From: Beijerinckiaceae bacterium
GTDB taxonomy: Bacteria; Pseudomonadota; Alphaproteobacteria; Rhizobiales; Beijerinckiaceae
Assembly: GCA_027533425.1 (NCBI GenBank)
Contig: JAPZUD010000005.1
Location: 1 to 64,000 of the forward strand
DNA length: 64,000 bases
Direction of reading: 5' to 3'
In this document: piece by piece, positions 53,483-61,850 of the stretch
How positions within the stretch are numbered: the first letter of the stretch is position 1
Layout of the letters: each line of letters starts with the position of its first letter
Translations under genes and position numbers: made by a program
The notes under the pieces: model-generated
What the model was told of the DNA's origin: nothing
Seen by the model: the letters and a program-made list of their open reading frames with translations, nothing else
Database searches by the model: none

Positions 53483-53941
53483 TCAGAAGCCGAGCGGGCC
53501 TTTCGGCAGTGTTCCGCCGAGCAGCGGGCCGAACATCAGCCACCAGAGCAGGGCCTGCCCGGCGCCATTGACGAGCGCCAGCGTCCAGTTGGCTCCGAAG
53601 AGGCGGGCAATCACGGTCATCAGCACGAGCATGGCCGGGACGAACCCGATCCAGTCCATCGCCAGCACGCAGGCCGCGCTGACGACGAGGAAGGTGAGCG
53701 CCGCGATCCGGCCTTCCTGCCCCGGCCATTCCTCGGTCGAACCCGGAACGAGCCAGTACCAGGCGCCGAGCCCGAACAGGGCCACGGCGAGGCCGGCGGG
53801 AAAGCCGCGCGGGCCGATCGGATCGGACGAGAAGGAATACTCGATCATCAGGCCGAAAGTGCCGTAGAACACGGCAAAAGCCATCAGCACGCCGGCCGCG
53901 ATGCGGCCGATCCGGCGTTGGCGTTGGGCAAGATCGGACAT
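53483..53941 (-). CDS. tctB: Tripartite tricarboxylate transporter small permease (TctB)
   Basis: A 152-residue membrane protein with four hydrophobic segments. It opens with a charged QRQRRIGRIAAGVLM, then YSFSSDPIGPRGFPAGLAVALFGLGA, which is typical of TctB. It sits between tctC and tctA. The small subunit supports TctA; its mechanism is poorly known. Confidence 0.88.
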   Translation of the reverse strand: MSDLAQRQRRIGRIAAGVLMAFAVFYGTFGLMIEYSFSSDPIGPRGFPAGLAVALFGLGAWYWLVPGSTEEWPGQEGRIAALTFLVVSAACVLAMDWIGFVPAMLVLMTVIARLFGANWTLALVNGAGQALLWWLMFGPLLGGTLPKGPLGF

Positions 53942-53975
53942 GGTGGCCCCCCGGGGGCTTCACCCCCCTTGTTGC

Positions 53976-54011
53976 GGACAGGCCATGGCGGAGAAATGCC
54001 GTGGCCTGTCC
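53976..54011 (-). promoter_or_regulatory. Intercistronic hairpin between tctC and tctB
   Basis: A 14-bp stem with one G-T pair (53976-53989 with 53998-54011; ends GGACAGGCCA / TGGCCTGTCC) and an eight-base loop lies 35 bases after the tctC stop. It is the longest of four such hairpins that follow binding-protein genes in this window. Confidence 0.65.
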
Positions 54012-54046
54012 CGATCTGTCTCAGGTCGACGGATGATGCCGGCGTC

Positions 54047-55009
54047 TCAGAGCCCGGCTTCCTTGGCCAGCGCGCGGAACTTCGCCACGTCGGCCTTCAC
54101 CCGCTTGTCGAAATCGGCGCCGAGCGAATCAAAGGCGAAGAGACCGCGCGCCTCGCGCTCCTTCACGAACTCATCCGTCTTGGTGAGCTTGGTCAGGGTA
54201 TCGACCCACCACTTGTAGTCGGCATCGCTGACTTTCGGGCCGACATAGAGGCCACGCCAGATCGGCCAGTCGATCGTGTAGCCCTGCTCGTAGGTGGTCG
54301 GAATGTCCTTGAAGGCGCCGGGCAGGCGGCGCTCCGACATGATCGCGAGGATGCGGAGCTTGCCCTGCTGGTGGAGGTTGATCATCTCCGAGGCATCGCC
54401 CGAGGCGATCTTGATATGGCCGCCCTGGAGGGCCGTGGTCACGGCACCACCGCCTTCGAGCGCGGCATAGCGCATCTTCTTCGGATCGACTTTCGCCTCG
54501 CGAGCGATCATCGCCATCTTCATCCAGTCCTGGCTGCCGACGGCCCCGCCGCCGCCGACCGGGAAGGCACCCGGATCCTTGCCGAAGGCGGCAATCAGGT
54601 CCTTGAGCGACTTGATCGGGCTGTCCGGCGCCACGGCGACCACGCCGAAATCGGTGCCAAGCGCGCCGACCCAGCGGACGGCATTCTCGTCATGCTTGCC
54701 GAACTTGCCCTGGGCGATCAGCAAGGCCGAACCCGAGGAGGCCGCGATGACGAGGCCGCCATCGGCCGGGCGGGTGCCGATCACGTGGTTATAGGCCACG
54801 GCGCCGACGCCGCCTTCCATGTAGGTCACCGCCATCGGATCCTTGATCAGCTTGGCGGCATGCAGCGCGTTGCCGGCGAGGCGGCAGGTCAGGTCGAAAC
54901 CGCCGCCGGGCTTGGCGCCGGCAAGGCATTCGGTCTTGGCGGGCTGGGCCAGCGCCGGGCCGGCAAGGCCGGTCAGGACGAGCGTGGCGAACAGGAGCGT
55001 CTTGCGCAT
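54047..55009 (-). CDS. tctC: Tripartite tricarboxylate transporter binding protein (TctC/Bug family)
   Basis: A 320-residue periplasmic protein with a signal peptide cleaved after PALAQ (residues 1-~22). The mature protein has the Bug/TctC pattern: AGAKPGGGFDLTCRLAGNAL, a ligand-loop GGGGAVGSQDW and GVVAVAPDSPIKSLKDLIAAF (part: APDSPIKSLKDL). Two cysteines (ECLAGAK and DLTCRL) may bridge. It is the first gene of tctCBA, divergent from the two-component genes. The ligand is probably a di- or tricarboxylate. Confidence 0.92.
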   Translation of the reverse strand: MRKTLLFATLVLTGLAGPALAQPAKTECLAGAKPGGGFDLTCRLAGNALHAAKLIKDPMAVTYMEGGVGAVAYNHVIGTRPADGGLVIAASSGSALLIAQGKFGKHDENAVRWVGALGTDFGVVAVAPDSPIKSLKDLIAAFGKDPGAFPVGGGGAVGSQDWMKMAMIAREAKVDPKKMRYAALEGGGAVTTALQGGHIKIASGDASEMINLHQQGKLRILAIMSERRLPGAFKDIPTTYEQGYTIDWPIWRGLYVGPKVSDADYKWWVDTLTKLTKTDEFVKEREARGLFAFDSLGADFDKRVKADVAKFRALAKEAGL

Positions 55010-55192
55010 GGTGCTTCCTCACATCGTTGGCGAGCGAGGGACGCGATGACGGGATTCGGCTCCGCCGCTCCCGTTTCCTCCCCCGTTCGTTGTTTGGCTC
55101 ACCCACTTGGCGGGGCGATGCTTGCTGGATACCCTTCCGACCTGTCGCGAACCTGACGCGCCAAAAAGGAAAAATCAGGAGGGACGGGCGGA

Positions 55193-55858
55193 ATGAGGAT
55201 CCTGGTGGTGGAGGATGTGGCCGATGTCGGCGAGGCGATCGTCGCCTCGCTCGAGCGGATCGGCCATACCGTGGACTGGGAACGCAATGGTGGCGAGGCC
55301 GATGCCCTGCTCCGCGCCCAGGTCTATGACCTTGTCGTGCTCGATGTCATGCTGCCGGACATGGACGGATTCGCCATCCTCAAGGCCCTGCGCCAGCGCA
55401 GGAAAGCCACGCCTGTGCTGGTCCTGACAGCAAGGAGCCAGGTGGAGGACCGGGTCTCGGCGCTCGATCTCGGCGCGGATGACTATCTCGTCAAGCCGTT
55501 CGATTTCCGTGAGCTGGAGGCGCGCGTGCGCGCATTGCTGCGCCGGAAGACCGGGTCTGCCACCAACATGATCGAGGTCGGCGGCATTGCACTTGATCAG
55601 GCTGCCCGAGCGGCAACCCTCCATGGCAAGCCGCTGGACCTGACCCGGCGCGAATTGACCCTGCTCGAAATCCTGGCCGCGCGGCCGGGCCGGGTTTTCG
55701 GGAAGGACGAGCTGATGGACCAGCTTTTCGGCTTCGAGGACGAGCCGAGCGAGAATGCCGTCGAGCAGTATATCGGCCGGCTGCGCCGCAAGATCGCCGG
55801 CGCCTCGGCCGAGATCCGCACCCTGCGCGGTCTCGGCTACCAGATGGTGGTGCTGTGA
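55193..55858 (+). CDS. OmpR-family response regulator (TctD-like)
   Basis: A 221-residue regulator. The receiver domain (1-~115) has the phosphate-accepting Asp51 in VVLDVMLPDMDG, the acidic pair in VVEDVADVG and the switch Lys in DYLVKPFD. The C-terminal winged helix (~125-221) contains LTRRELTLLEILAA and RRKIAGASAEIRTLRGLGYQM (part: TLRGLGYQM). A strong AGGAGGG site precedes the ATG. It overlaps the kinase gene (GTGA) and is divergent from tctCBA, the arrangement of TctD/TctE systems, so it probably activates the transporter. Confidence 0.94.
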   Translation: MRILVVEDVADVGEAIVASLERIGHTVDWERNGGEADALLRAQVYDLVVLDVMLPDMDGFAILKALRQRRKATPVLVLTARSQVEDRVSALDLGADDYLVKPFDFRELEARVRALLRRKTGSATNMIEVGGIALDQAARAATLHGKPLDLTRRELTLLEILAARPGRVFGKDELMDQLFGFEDEPSENAVEQYIGRLRRKIAGASAEIRTLRGLGYQMVVL

Positions 55859-57270
55859 CGCCGCGCGGGCCTTCGCTCTACGGCCGGCTCGCCGGGGTGA
55901 TCACGGTGGTGCTTGCCATCGGGGCACTGGTCCTTGGCTGGGCAGCGTGGCTCTATGCGCGCGTTGCAGCCGACGAGGCCTATGACCGGCTCCTCGTCGG
56001 GGCGGCCCTTCAGATTGCAGAAAGCGTGGCGACCGAGCCGGGGCGCGTCACGGTCGATCCGCCGATCTCGGCTTTCGAGACGCTGGCCCTCGCCACGGAT
56101 GACCGCATCTTCTACCGGGTGACCGACCCGGCCGGCGACAGCCTGACCGGGCAGGACGACCTCGCCTCGGCGCGGAAGCAGGACCGCCCGGGGCGCGAGC
56201 CCGTTCTGGCGGACGGAACCTATCGTGGATTTCCGGTGCGGATTGTCACGCTCGGCCGCTACGTGACCGGGCCGGGCGTGGATGGCTGGGTGGAGGTGAC
56301 TTTGGCCCAGACCCGCCTCGCAAGGCTCGACCTCGCCCGCGACCTGACGTTGAAATCCCTGCTGCTGGTGCTCGGAATGAGCGTGCTGGCCCTGGTGGCG
56401 CTGCTCCTGGCGGTGCGGGTGGCCTTGCGCCCGCTCCAGGCCGTTCAGGCGGCGATCGCGGCGCGCGACCCGAAGGACCTCCAGCCGGTCGAGATCGAGG
56501 CGCCGCGGGAGGTCGCCATGCTGGTCGATTCGATCAACCACTTCCTCGGCCGGCTGGCCGAGCGGGTGGGCGGAATGGAGCGCTTCATCGCCGATGCGGC
56601 GCATCAGATCCGGACACCGCTGACGGCTTTGGCTGCGCAGGTGGACCTGCTTTCCACCGAGAGCCGGGCTGACCGGCGCCGCCAGCAGACAGCGCGTGTA
56701 CGCGAGCGGATCGAGCAGCTCGGCCGGCTGACCAGCCAGTTGCTGAGCCATGCCATGGTGATCCATCGCCGCGAGGTGGTGCAGCTCGGCCCGGTCGATC
56801 TTGTTCCGGTGGCGCAGGCCGCGCTCAAGGAGGCCGTGCCGCTCTCGCTCGACCGGGATATCCGCGTCGTGTTCGAGCCGGCCGAGCCGAGCCTCGTCAT
56901 CCGGGGGGACCGGGTCTCGATCGGCGAGGTGATTGCCAATGCCGTCCATAACGCGATCCGCCATGGCGCGCCCGGCCTCCTGGCGCTGCGCCTCTCGCGG
57001 GATGGCGAGGAGGCGGTCGTGGAGATTGTCGATGACGGACCGGGCATCCCCCCCGCGGATTGGGAGGAAGTCGTGAAGCCCTTCGTGCGGGGCGACAGCG
57101 AGGCTGCCGGCTCTGGCCTCGGCCTGACCATCGTGGCCGATGTGGTGCTGGCCCATGGCGGCCGGCTCACCTTCCGTCAGGACGCATCCGGGCATTTCGT
57201 GGTTTCGCTGCGGTTTCCGCTCCTCTCCCCGGCGGAGGACGCAAAGGCCCTGACGGAGGATGCGGCATGA
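55855..57270 (+). CDS. Sensor histidine kinase (TctE-like)
   Basis: A 471-residue inner-membrane kinase. It has a first membrane segment (~12-35), a ~125-residue periplasmic domain of the 2CSK_N type (SLTGQDDLASARKQDRP), a second membrane segment (~165-190) and a HAMP-like linker. The HisKA box DAAHQIRTPLTALAAQ has phospho-acceptor His250. The ATPase domain has N-box ANAVHNAIRHG, DDGPGIPP and GSGLGLTIV. Translation is coupled to the regulator (GTGA) and to the following binding-protein gene (ATGA). It probably senses carboxylates in the periplasm, perhaps through that binding protein. Confidence 0.94.
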   Translation: MTPRGPSLYGRLAGVITVVLAIGALVLGWAAWLYARVAADEAYDRLLVGAALQIAESVATEPGRVTVDPPISAFETLALATDDRIFYRVTDPAGDSLTGQDDLASARKQDRPGREPVLADGTYRGFPVRIVTLGRYVTGPGVDGWVEVTLAQTRLARLDLARDLTLKSLLLVLGMSVLALVALLLAVRVALRPLQAVQAAIAARDPKDLQPVEIEAPREVAMLVDSINHFLGRLAERVGGMERFIADAAHQIRTPLTALAAQVDLLSTESRADRRRQQTARVRERIEQLGRLTSQLLSHAMVIHRREVVQLGPVDLVPVAQAALKEAVPLSLDRDIRVVFEPAEPSLVIRGDRVSIGEVIANAVHNAIRHGAPGLLALRLSRDGEEAVVEIVDDGPGIPPADWEEVVKPFVRGDSEAAGSGLGLTIVADVVLAHGGRLTFRQDASGHFVVSLRFPLLSPAEDAKALTEDAA

Positions 57271-58349
57271 GGGCGGTTCTGACCCTGCTGGCCGCCTGCC
57301 TGCTGGCAGCCCCCATCCGGGCGCAGGATGCGGTGACGACATTCCCGGCGCCGGGCACGGAGCGGCAGGTCCTGACGCTCGACACCGCAACCGACCTTTC
57401 GGCCTTCGAGCCGCTGATCCGCGATTTCCAGCGGATCGCACCGGATGTCACCATCCGTTACCGGGAATTCGTGACCAACGCGCTGTTCCAGCAGGCGCGC
57501 GGCGAATGCTATGCTGAACGAGCCGGTGCGGATCTCGTCATCACCTCGTCGGTCGATCATCTCGTCGTCCTGTCCAATGCCGGCTGCGCCCTCGCGCATC
57601 GCTCGCCGGAAACGCTGGCCGCGCCGGGCTGGACGCGCTGGCGCGACGAGGTGTTCGGCTTCACCTTCGAGCCGGCGGTGATCGTCTATAACCGTGCCCT
57701 GCTGAAGCCGGAGGAAGTGCCCCGCACCCGGCTCGACCTGATCGAACTGATGCGCGAACAGCCGGCCCGGTTTGCCGGCCGGATCGGCGGCTACGACATT
57801 GCCCGGTCGGGGATCGGCTATCTCTTCGCCGCCTTCGATGCCCGCAACGCGTTGATCTATGGAAGGTTGATCGAAGGCTTCGGGCGGACGCGCCTCCTGA
57901 CGCGCTGCTGCTCCTCGGACCTGATCGAGGAACTGGGCAAGGGCGAGCTCTTCATCGGCTACAACATCCTCGGTTCCTATGCCTATTCGGCCCAGAAGGC
58001 CGGCGCGCCGATCGGCATCGTCATCCCGCATGATTACGTGCTGGCCTTGAGCCGGGGCGTGATGATCCCCGCCCGGACGCGGCAGCCGGACCTCGCGAAA
58101 CGCTTCCTCGACTACCTGCTGAGCCAGCGCGGCCAAAGGGTGGTGCAGCAGGAGGCCTTCTTTTTCGGGCTCAACGGCTCGGTGCCGGAGGGGGTCGAGG
58201 CGCCGCCGGGCGGGCTCACCTCCGGCATGCTGCGCCCGATCGTGATCGGGCCGGGCCTGCTGCCGACGCAGGACCGCGCCAAGCGCGAGCGTTTCCTGCG
58301 CGAATGGCAGAATGCCCTGCAGGGCGCCGAGCCGCGCGGGCTGCAATGA
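57267..58349 (+). CDS. Periplasmic substrate-binding protein coupled to the two-component system
   Basis: A 360-residue protein with signal peptide RAVLTLLAACLLAAPIRAQ. The mature part resembles iron/thiamine-type ABC binding proteins (AfuA/FbpA-like): FEPLIRDFQRIAPDVTIRYREF (part: PLIRDFQRIAPDVTI), PAVIVYNRALL and LAKRFLDYLLSQRGQRVV. Its ATG overlaps the kinase stop (ATGA), and no ABC permease is near. It therefore more likely presents a ligand to the kinase than to a transporter. Six cysteines, including an RCCSSD pair, are notable. It converges on the SMP-30 gene with 4 bases between stops. Confidence 0.88.
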   Translation: MRAVLTLLAACLLAAPIRAQDAVTTFPAPGTERQVLTLDTATDLSAFEPLIRDFQRIAPDVTIRYREFVTNALFQQARGECYAERAGADLVITSSVDHLVVLSNAGCALAHRSPETLAAPGWTRWRDEVFGFTFEPAVIVYNRALLKPEEVPRTRLDLIELMREQPARFAGRIGGYDIARSGIGYLFAAFDARNALIYGRLIEGFGRTRLLTRCCSSDLIEELGKGELFIGYNILGSYAYSAQKAGAPIGIVIPHDYVLALSRGVMIPARTRQPDLAKRFLDYLLSQRGQRVVQQEAFFFGLNGSVPEGVEAPPGGLTSGMLRPIVIGPGLLPTQDRAKRERFLREWQNALQGAEPRGLQ

Positions 58350-58353
58350 GCCT

Positions 58354-59271
58354 TCAGCCGGCCGCCGGCGTGACGGCCCCGCGCGCCTTGACGAAGAGGC
58401 TGTAGAGCGAGGTCTGGGCGCAGATATAGAGGCGGTTGAAGCGCGGGCCGCCAAAGCAGAGATTGGCGACGATCTCGCCGATCCGGATCTCGCCGATCAT
58501 CGTTCCGTCCGGATGGTAGCAAAGCACCGAGGTGCCGGCTGAGGTCCAGACATGGCCGGCGGCATCGCAGCGGAAACCGTCAAAAAACCCTTCCGGGCAG
58601 GTTGCGAAATGGCGCGGCGCGCCGAGTTGCCCCGGTGCAAGGACCGGATAGGCATGGATCGTCGCCGGCAGGCCCGGCTCGTGCGAGGCGCCGGTATCGG
58701 CGACATAGAGGAGGCGCTCGTCAGGCGAGAAGGCAAGGCCGTTCGGCTTGATGCGGTCACGCACGACAGCCTCGATATGGCCGGAGACGGGATCAAGCCG
58801 GTAGACCTGTGATGCGCCGATCTCGCTCTCGGCTGCGATGCCCTCGTAATCGCTGTCAATGCCGTAGGTCGGATCGCTGAACCAGATCGTGCCATCGGCG
58901 GCGACCACGACGTCATTCGGCGAATTGAACCTTTTGCCTTCGAAACGATCCGCCAGGACGCGGACCGAGCCATCGAATTCCGTCCGGGTGACACGGCGCG
59001 TCAGATGCTCGCAGGTGACGAGCCGGCCCTGCCGGTCGGTGGTGTTGCCGTTGCTGTTCCCGGAAGGCTCGCGGAAGACGGAGACCGAGCCATCCGTCTC
59101 GTCGAAACGCATCATGCGGTTGTTGGGGATGTCGGACCAGACGAGATAGCGGCCGGCCGGGAAATAGGCCGGGCCCTCCATCCAGCGCCCGCCCGTCCAG
59201 AGCCGCTCCAGCCGCGCATGGCCGATAACCAGCGCACGGAACCGTTCGTCGTGGATGATGACTTCGCTCAC
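58354..59271 (-). CDS. SMP-30/gluconolactonase-family lactonase
   Basis: A 305-residue six-bladed beta-propeller that hydrolyses sugar lactones. Metal-site elements are visible: Glu in WMEGPAYFP, Asn in FNSPNDVVV, Asn in IKPNGLAFSPDE and an Asp region in FDGFRCDAAGHVW. It has no signal peptide, so it is probably cytoplasmic. The GTG start overlaps the stop of the b561 gene (GTGA). As the last gene of a sugar ABC importer operon, it probably opens a lactone made from the imported sugar, although no sugar dehydrogenase gene is in the visible part of the operon. Confidence 0.9.
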   Translation of the reverse strand: MSEVIIHDERFRALVIGHARLERLWTGGRWMEGPAYFPAGRYLVWSDIPNNRMMRFDETDGSVSVFREPSGNSNGNTTDRQGRLVTCEHLTRRVTRTEFDGSVRVLADRFEGKRFNSPNDVVVAADGTIWFSDPTYGIDSDYEGIAAESEIGASQVYRLDPVSGHIEAVVRDRIKPNGLAFSPDERLLYVADTGASHEPGLPATIHAYPVLAPGQLGAPRHFATCPEGFFDGFRCDAAGHVWTSAGTSVLCYHPDGTMIGEIRIGEIVANLCFGGPRFNRLYICAQTSLYSLFVKARGAVTPAAG

Positions 59272-59993
59272 CGGCTTCCTCTCGTTTCCTCGCGCCCTTC
59301 CCCGCCCGGCCGGCGGATGCCCCAGCCGATCGGCGTGCGGGCATTGCCGGGATGGCAGGGCGACGGGCCCCAGATGGCCTGATAGGTATCGAACGCCCTC
59401 CCCTGCCGCTGCATCCGGATGAAGAGGACGAGCCAGAACGCCCACCAGAGGCCGAGCAAAGCCGGCATCCAGCGCGGGGCATTGGCGAGCCATAATCCGG
59501 TGAGAATGGCGAGAATGGCAAGGGCCAGCGCAACATAGCCGAGCGACTTGTGCAGCCTTTCGAACAGGATGCGTCGGGGCGTCATGTCGTAATGGTCGCC
59601 GCGCAGGGAGGGCTCGCCCGGCCCGCCCCGGGAGCCACGCAGCCAGCCGCCGAGGAATTGTGCCGCCCCGAAGGCCAGAACCAGCCAGCCGGTCATGGCA
59701 TGGGGATGGCCCCCCGGGCCCTTCAGCCCCGGCCCGGCCAGCAGCATGGCCAGCCCGCCCAGCATGGCGAGGCCGCCGGTATATTGCAGGACGAGATGAC
59801 CGATCCACCAGAAGCGGTTGTCACGATGGGCAGGCCAGTCCTGCCACGGGGTGATCTTGTAGAAGCGGGCGAGGATCACGCCGAGGGGGAGCAGGATGGC
59901 CCAGGCCAGCACCATCAGCCGCGCATGCCAGGCGATGGCGGCATCGACAAGATGCGGCCGGGCCGGATCGAGCGGGACGAGCCAGAATTCCAT
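59268..59993 (-). CDS. Cytochrome b561-like membrane protein
   Basis: A 241-residue protein with about five to six membrane segments. Histidines suited to two heme b groups appear in AWHARLMVLAW, GHLVLQYTGG, HPHAMTGWLVL and LHKSLGYVALAL. This is the four-helix pattern of eukaryote-type cytochrome b561, which moves electrons (often from ascorbate) across a membrane. The soluble C-terminal ~50 residues (AFDTYQAIWGPSPCHPGN) hold a lone cysteine. It is cotranscribed between the permease (3 bases) and the lactonase (overlap), an odd place for a redox protein. Confidence 0.8.
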   Translation of the reverse strand: MEFWLVPLDPARPHLVDAAIAWHARLMVLAWAILLPLGVILARFYKITPWQDWPAHRDNRFWWIGHLVLQYTGGLAMLGGLAMLLAGPGLKGPGGHPHAMTGWLVLAFGAAQFLGGWLRGSRGGPGEPSLRGDHYDMTPRRILFERLHKSLGYVALALAILAILTGLWLANAPRWMPALLGLWWAFWLVLFIRMQRQGRAFDTYQAIWGPSPCHPGNARTPIGWGIRRPGGEGREETRGSR

Positions 59994-59996
59994 CGC

Positions 59997-60833
59997 TCAG
60001 CCCTTCACCGCGCCGGCCGTCATGCCGGTGATGATCTGGCGCGAAGCGAGGAAGGTGAAGACCAGGGGCGGAATGGCGATCAGGGTGCCGATCGCCATGA
60101 TCTGACCCCATTCGATATTGTGCTCGTTGATGAAGAGCGAGACCTTTACCGGCATGGTGCGGGTGAAGCGGTTGGTCAGGACCAGCGCGAGGATGAATTC
60201 GTTCCAGGCGATGCGGAAGGTGAAGATCGCCGCCGCCGCAAGGCCGGGCTTGATCATCGGCAGGACGACGAGGAAGAAGACCTGGAAATCGTTCGCCCCG
60301 TCGATCCGCGCGGCTTCCTCGAGGGCGGGCGGTACCTGCGCGATGAAGCTCTGGAGGATCCAGATCACAAAGGGCAGGTTGATCGCGGTGTAGACAAGGA
60401 TCACGCCCGAGAGCGAATTGGAAAACCCGAATTCGTAGGTCCAGATCATGAAGACGGGCACGGTCAGAACCGCCGGCGGGACCATCCGCATCAGCAACGT
60501 GCCGCCCGAGACGACATCGCGCCCGAAAAAACGGAACCGGACGATCGCATAGGCGGCCATGCAGCCGAAGATCAGCGTCAGGCCGGTCGAGACCGTGGCG
60601 ACGATCAGCGAATTGGTGAGGTAGCGCGCATTCTGGGCATCGCCGAGCACGGCCCGGTAATTCTCCAGCGTGGGCATGAAGATCAGGCTGAAGCTGCCGG
60701 AGAAGATCTCCGGCTTGGCCTTCAGCGAGGTGGCGATCATCACGAGGATCGGCCCGAGCGAGAGAATCGCGAGGGCGACGATGACCGCATAGGAGACGGG
60801 CGTGGCGCGGCGGGTGGTGGCGGTGCCGGACAT
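59997..60833 (-). CDS. Sugar ABC transporter permease (MalG type)
   Basis: A 278-residue inner-membrane permease of a CUT1 importer with six membrane segments. The EAA coupling loop reads ALEEAARIDGANDFQVFFLVVLPMIKP (part: LEEAARIDGANDFQV). The C-terminal GTLIAIPPLVFTFLASRQIITGMTAGAVKG (part: SRQIITGMTAGAVKG) is characteristic. It starts at ATG 60833, five bases after the other permease's stop. Confidence 0.93.
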   Translation of the reverse strand: MSGTATTRRATPVSYAVIVALAILSLGPILVMIATSLKAKPEIFSGSFSLIFMPTLENYRAVLGDAQNARYLTNSLIVATVSTGLTLIFGCMAAYAIVRFRFFGRDVVSGGTLLMRMVPPAVLTVPVFMIWTYEFGFSNSLSGVILVYTAINLPFVIWILQSFIAQVPPALEEAARIDGANDFQVFFLVVLPMIKPGLAAAAIFTFRIAWNEFILALVLTNRFTRTMPVKVSLFINEHNIEWGQIMAIGTLIAIPPLVFTFLASRQIITGMTAGAVKG

Positions 60834-60838
60834 GGGGG

Positions 60839-61735
60839 TTACTCCTTCCCGGCCCGGCTTGCGCGCAGGCTGCGGGCCAGCACGAGCAGGACGGTCAGCA
60901 CCAGGACGATCAGCAGCAGCAGGTTCGACAGGGCGGAAGCCCGGCCGAGCTGCTGGCTCACAAAGGCGGTCTTGTAGATGTGGAGGGACAGGATCTCTGT
61001 CGAGAGACCAGGGCCGCCCTCGGTCAGGATATAGATCACTTCCAGCACCTTGAAGGCATCGATCAGCCGCAGCAAAGCCGCCACCGCGATGACCGGCGCG
61101 ATGAGCGGCAGCTTGATGTAGAGCGTTGTCTGCCAGCGCGTGGCGCCATCGATCCGTGCGGCCTCGATGGCCGAGGCCGGCAGCCCCTGCAAGGCGGCCA
61201 GCGCGAGGATGAAGATGAAGGGCGTCCATTGCCAGACATCGGCGATGATCACCGAGACCAGCGCCATGTCGGGCGAGGAGAGCCACGGTACTCCGGGCAG
61301 GCCGAGCGCCTTCAGGAGCTGGCTCAATGGGCCGAACTGCTCGTTGTAGAGGAAGCGCCAGATCAAGCCGACGACAATCGGGGCGATCATCATCGGCAGG
61401 ATGAAAACCGTGCGGAACAGGCTGGTGCCGCGCAGGTCGCGGTCGAGGACAAGCGCCAGCGCGACGCCGAGCACCACTTCCAGAACCACCACCGCGAGGG
61501 CGAAGGTCATGGTGACGCCGACAGAGACCCAGAAGGCATCATCGGCGAGCAGCCAGCGGTAATTCTCGAGCCCGACGAACCGGGCCGATTCCGGCGGGGT
61601 GCCGATCGACCATTCGTGGAACGAAAGCCAGACCGAGCGCAGCATCGGATAGACGAGCCCGACCAGCGCCACGGCAGCAGCCGGAGCGAGGAAGAGATAG
61701 GGCGAGGCGCGGTTGAGGCCGTGACGGCTCGGCAT
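60839..61735 (-). CDS. Sugar ABC transporter permease (MalF/UgpA type)
   Basis: A 298-residue inner-membrane permease. It has a first segment PYLFLAPAAAVALVGLVYP, the EAA loop SAIEAARIDGATRWQTTLYIKLPLI (part: IEAARIDGATRWQTT) and the loop YILTEGGPGLSTEILSLHIY (part: ILTEGGPGLSTEIL). It follows the binding-protein gene after a 115-base gap that holds only a small hairpin. Confidence 0.93.
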   Translation of the reverse strand: MPSRHGLNRASPYLFLAPAAAVALVGLVYPMLRSVWLSFHEWSIGTPPESARFVGLENYRWLLADDAFWVSVGVTMTFALAVVVLEVVLGVALALVLDRDLRGTSLFRTVFILPMMIAPIVVGLIWRFLYNEQFGPLSQLLKALGLPGVPWLSSPDMALVSVIIADVWQWTPFIFILALAALQGLPASAIEAARIDGATRWQTTLYIKLPLIAPVIAVAALLRLIDAFKVLEVIYILTEGGPGLSTEILSLHIYKTAFVSQQLGRASALSNLLLLIVLVLTVLLVLARSLRASRAGKE

Positions 61736-61850
61736 GGTTCGATCCCGGAAAAGAAGCGAGGGAGGCCCGGCAGGGCCCGGTTTCAGCCGGCACAGCCGAC
61801 ACCTCCCTCAGGCAGGGGCGCCCGACGCCGGCACCCCGGAGGAAGCCGGG

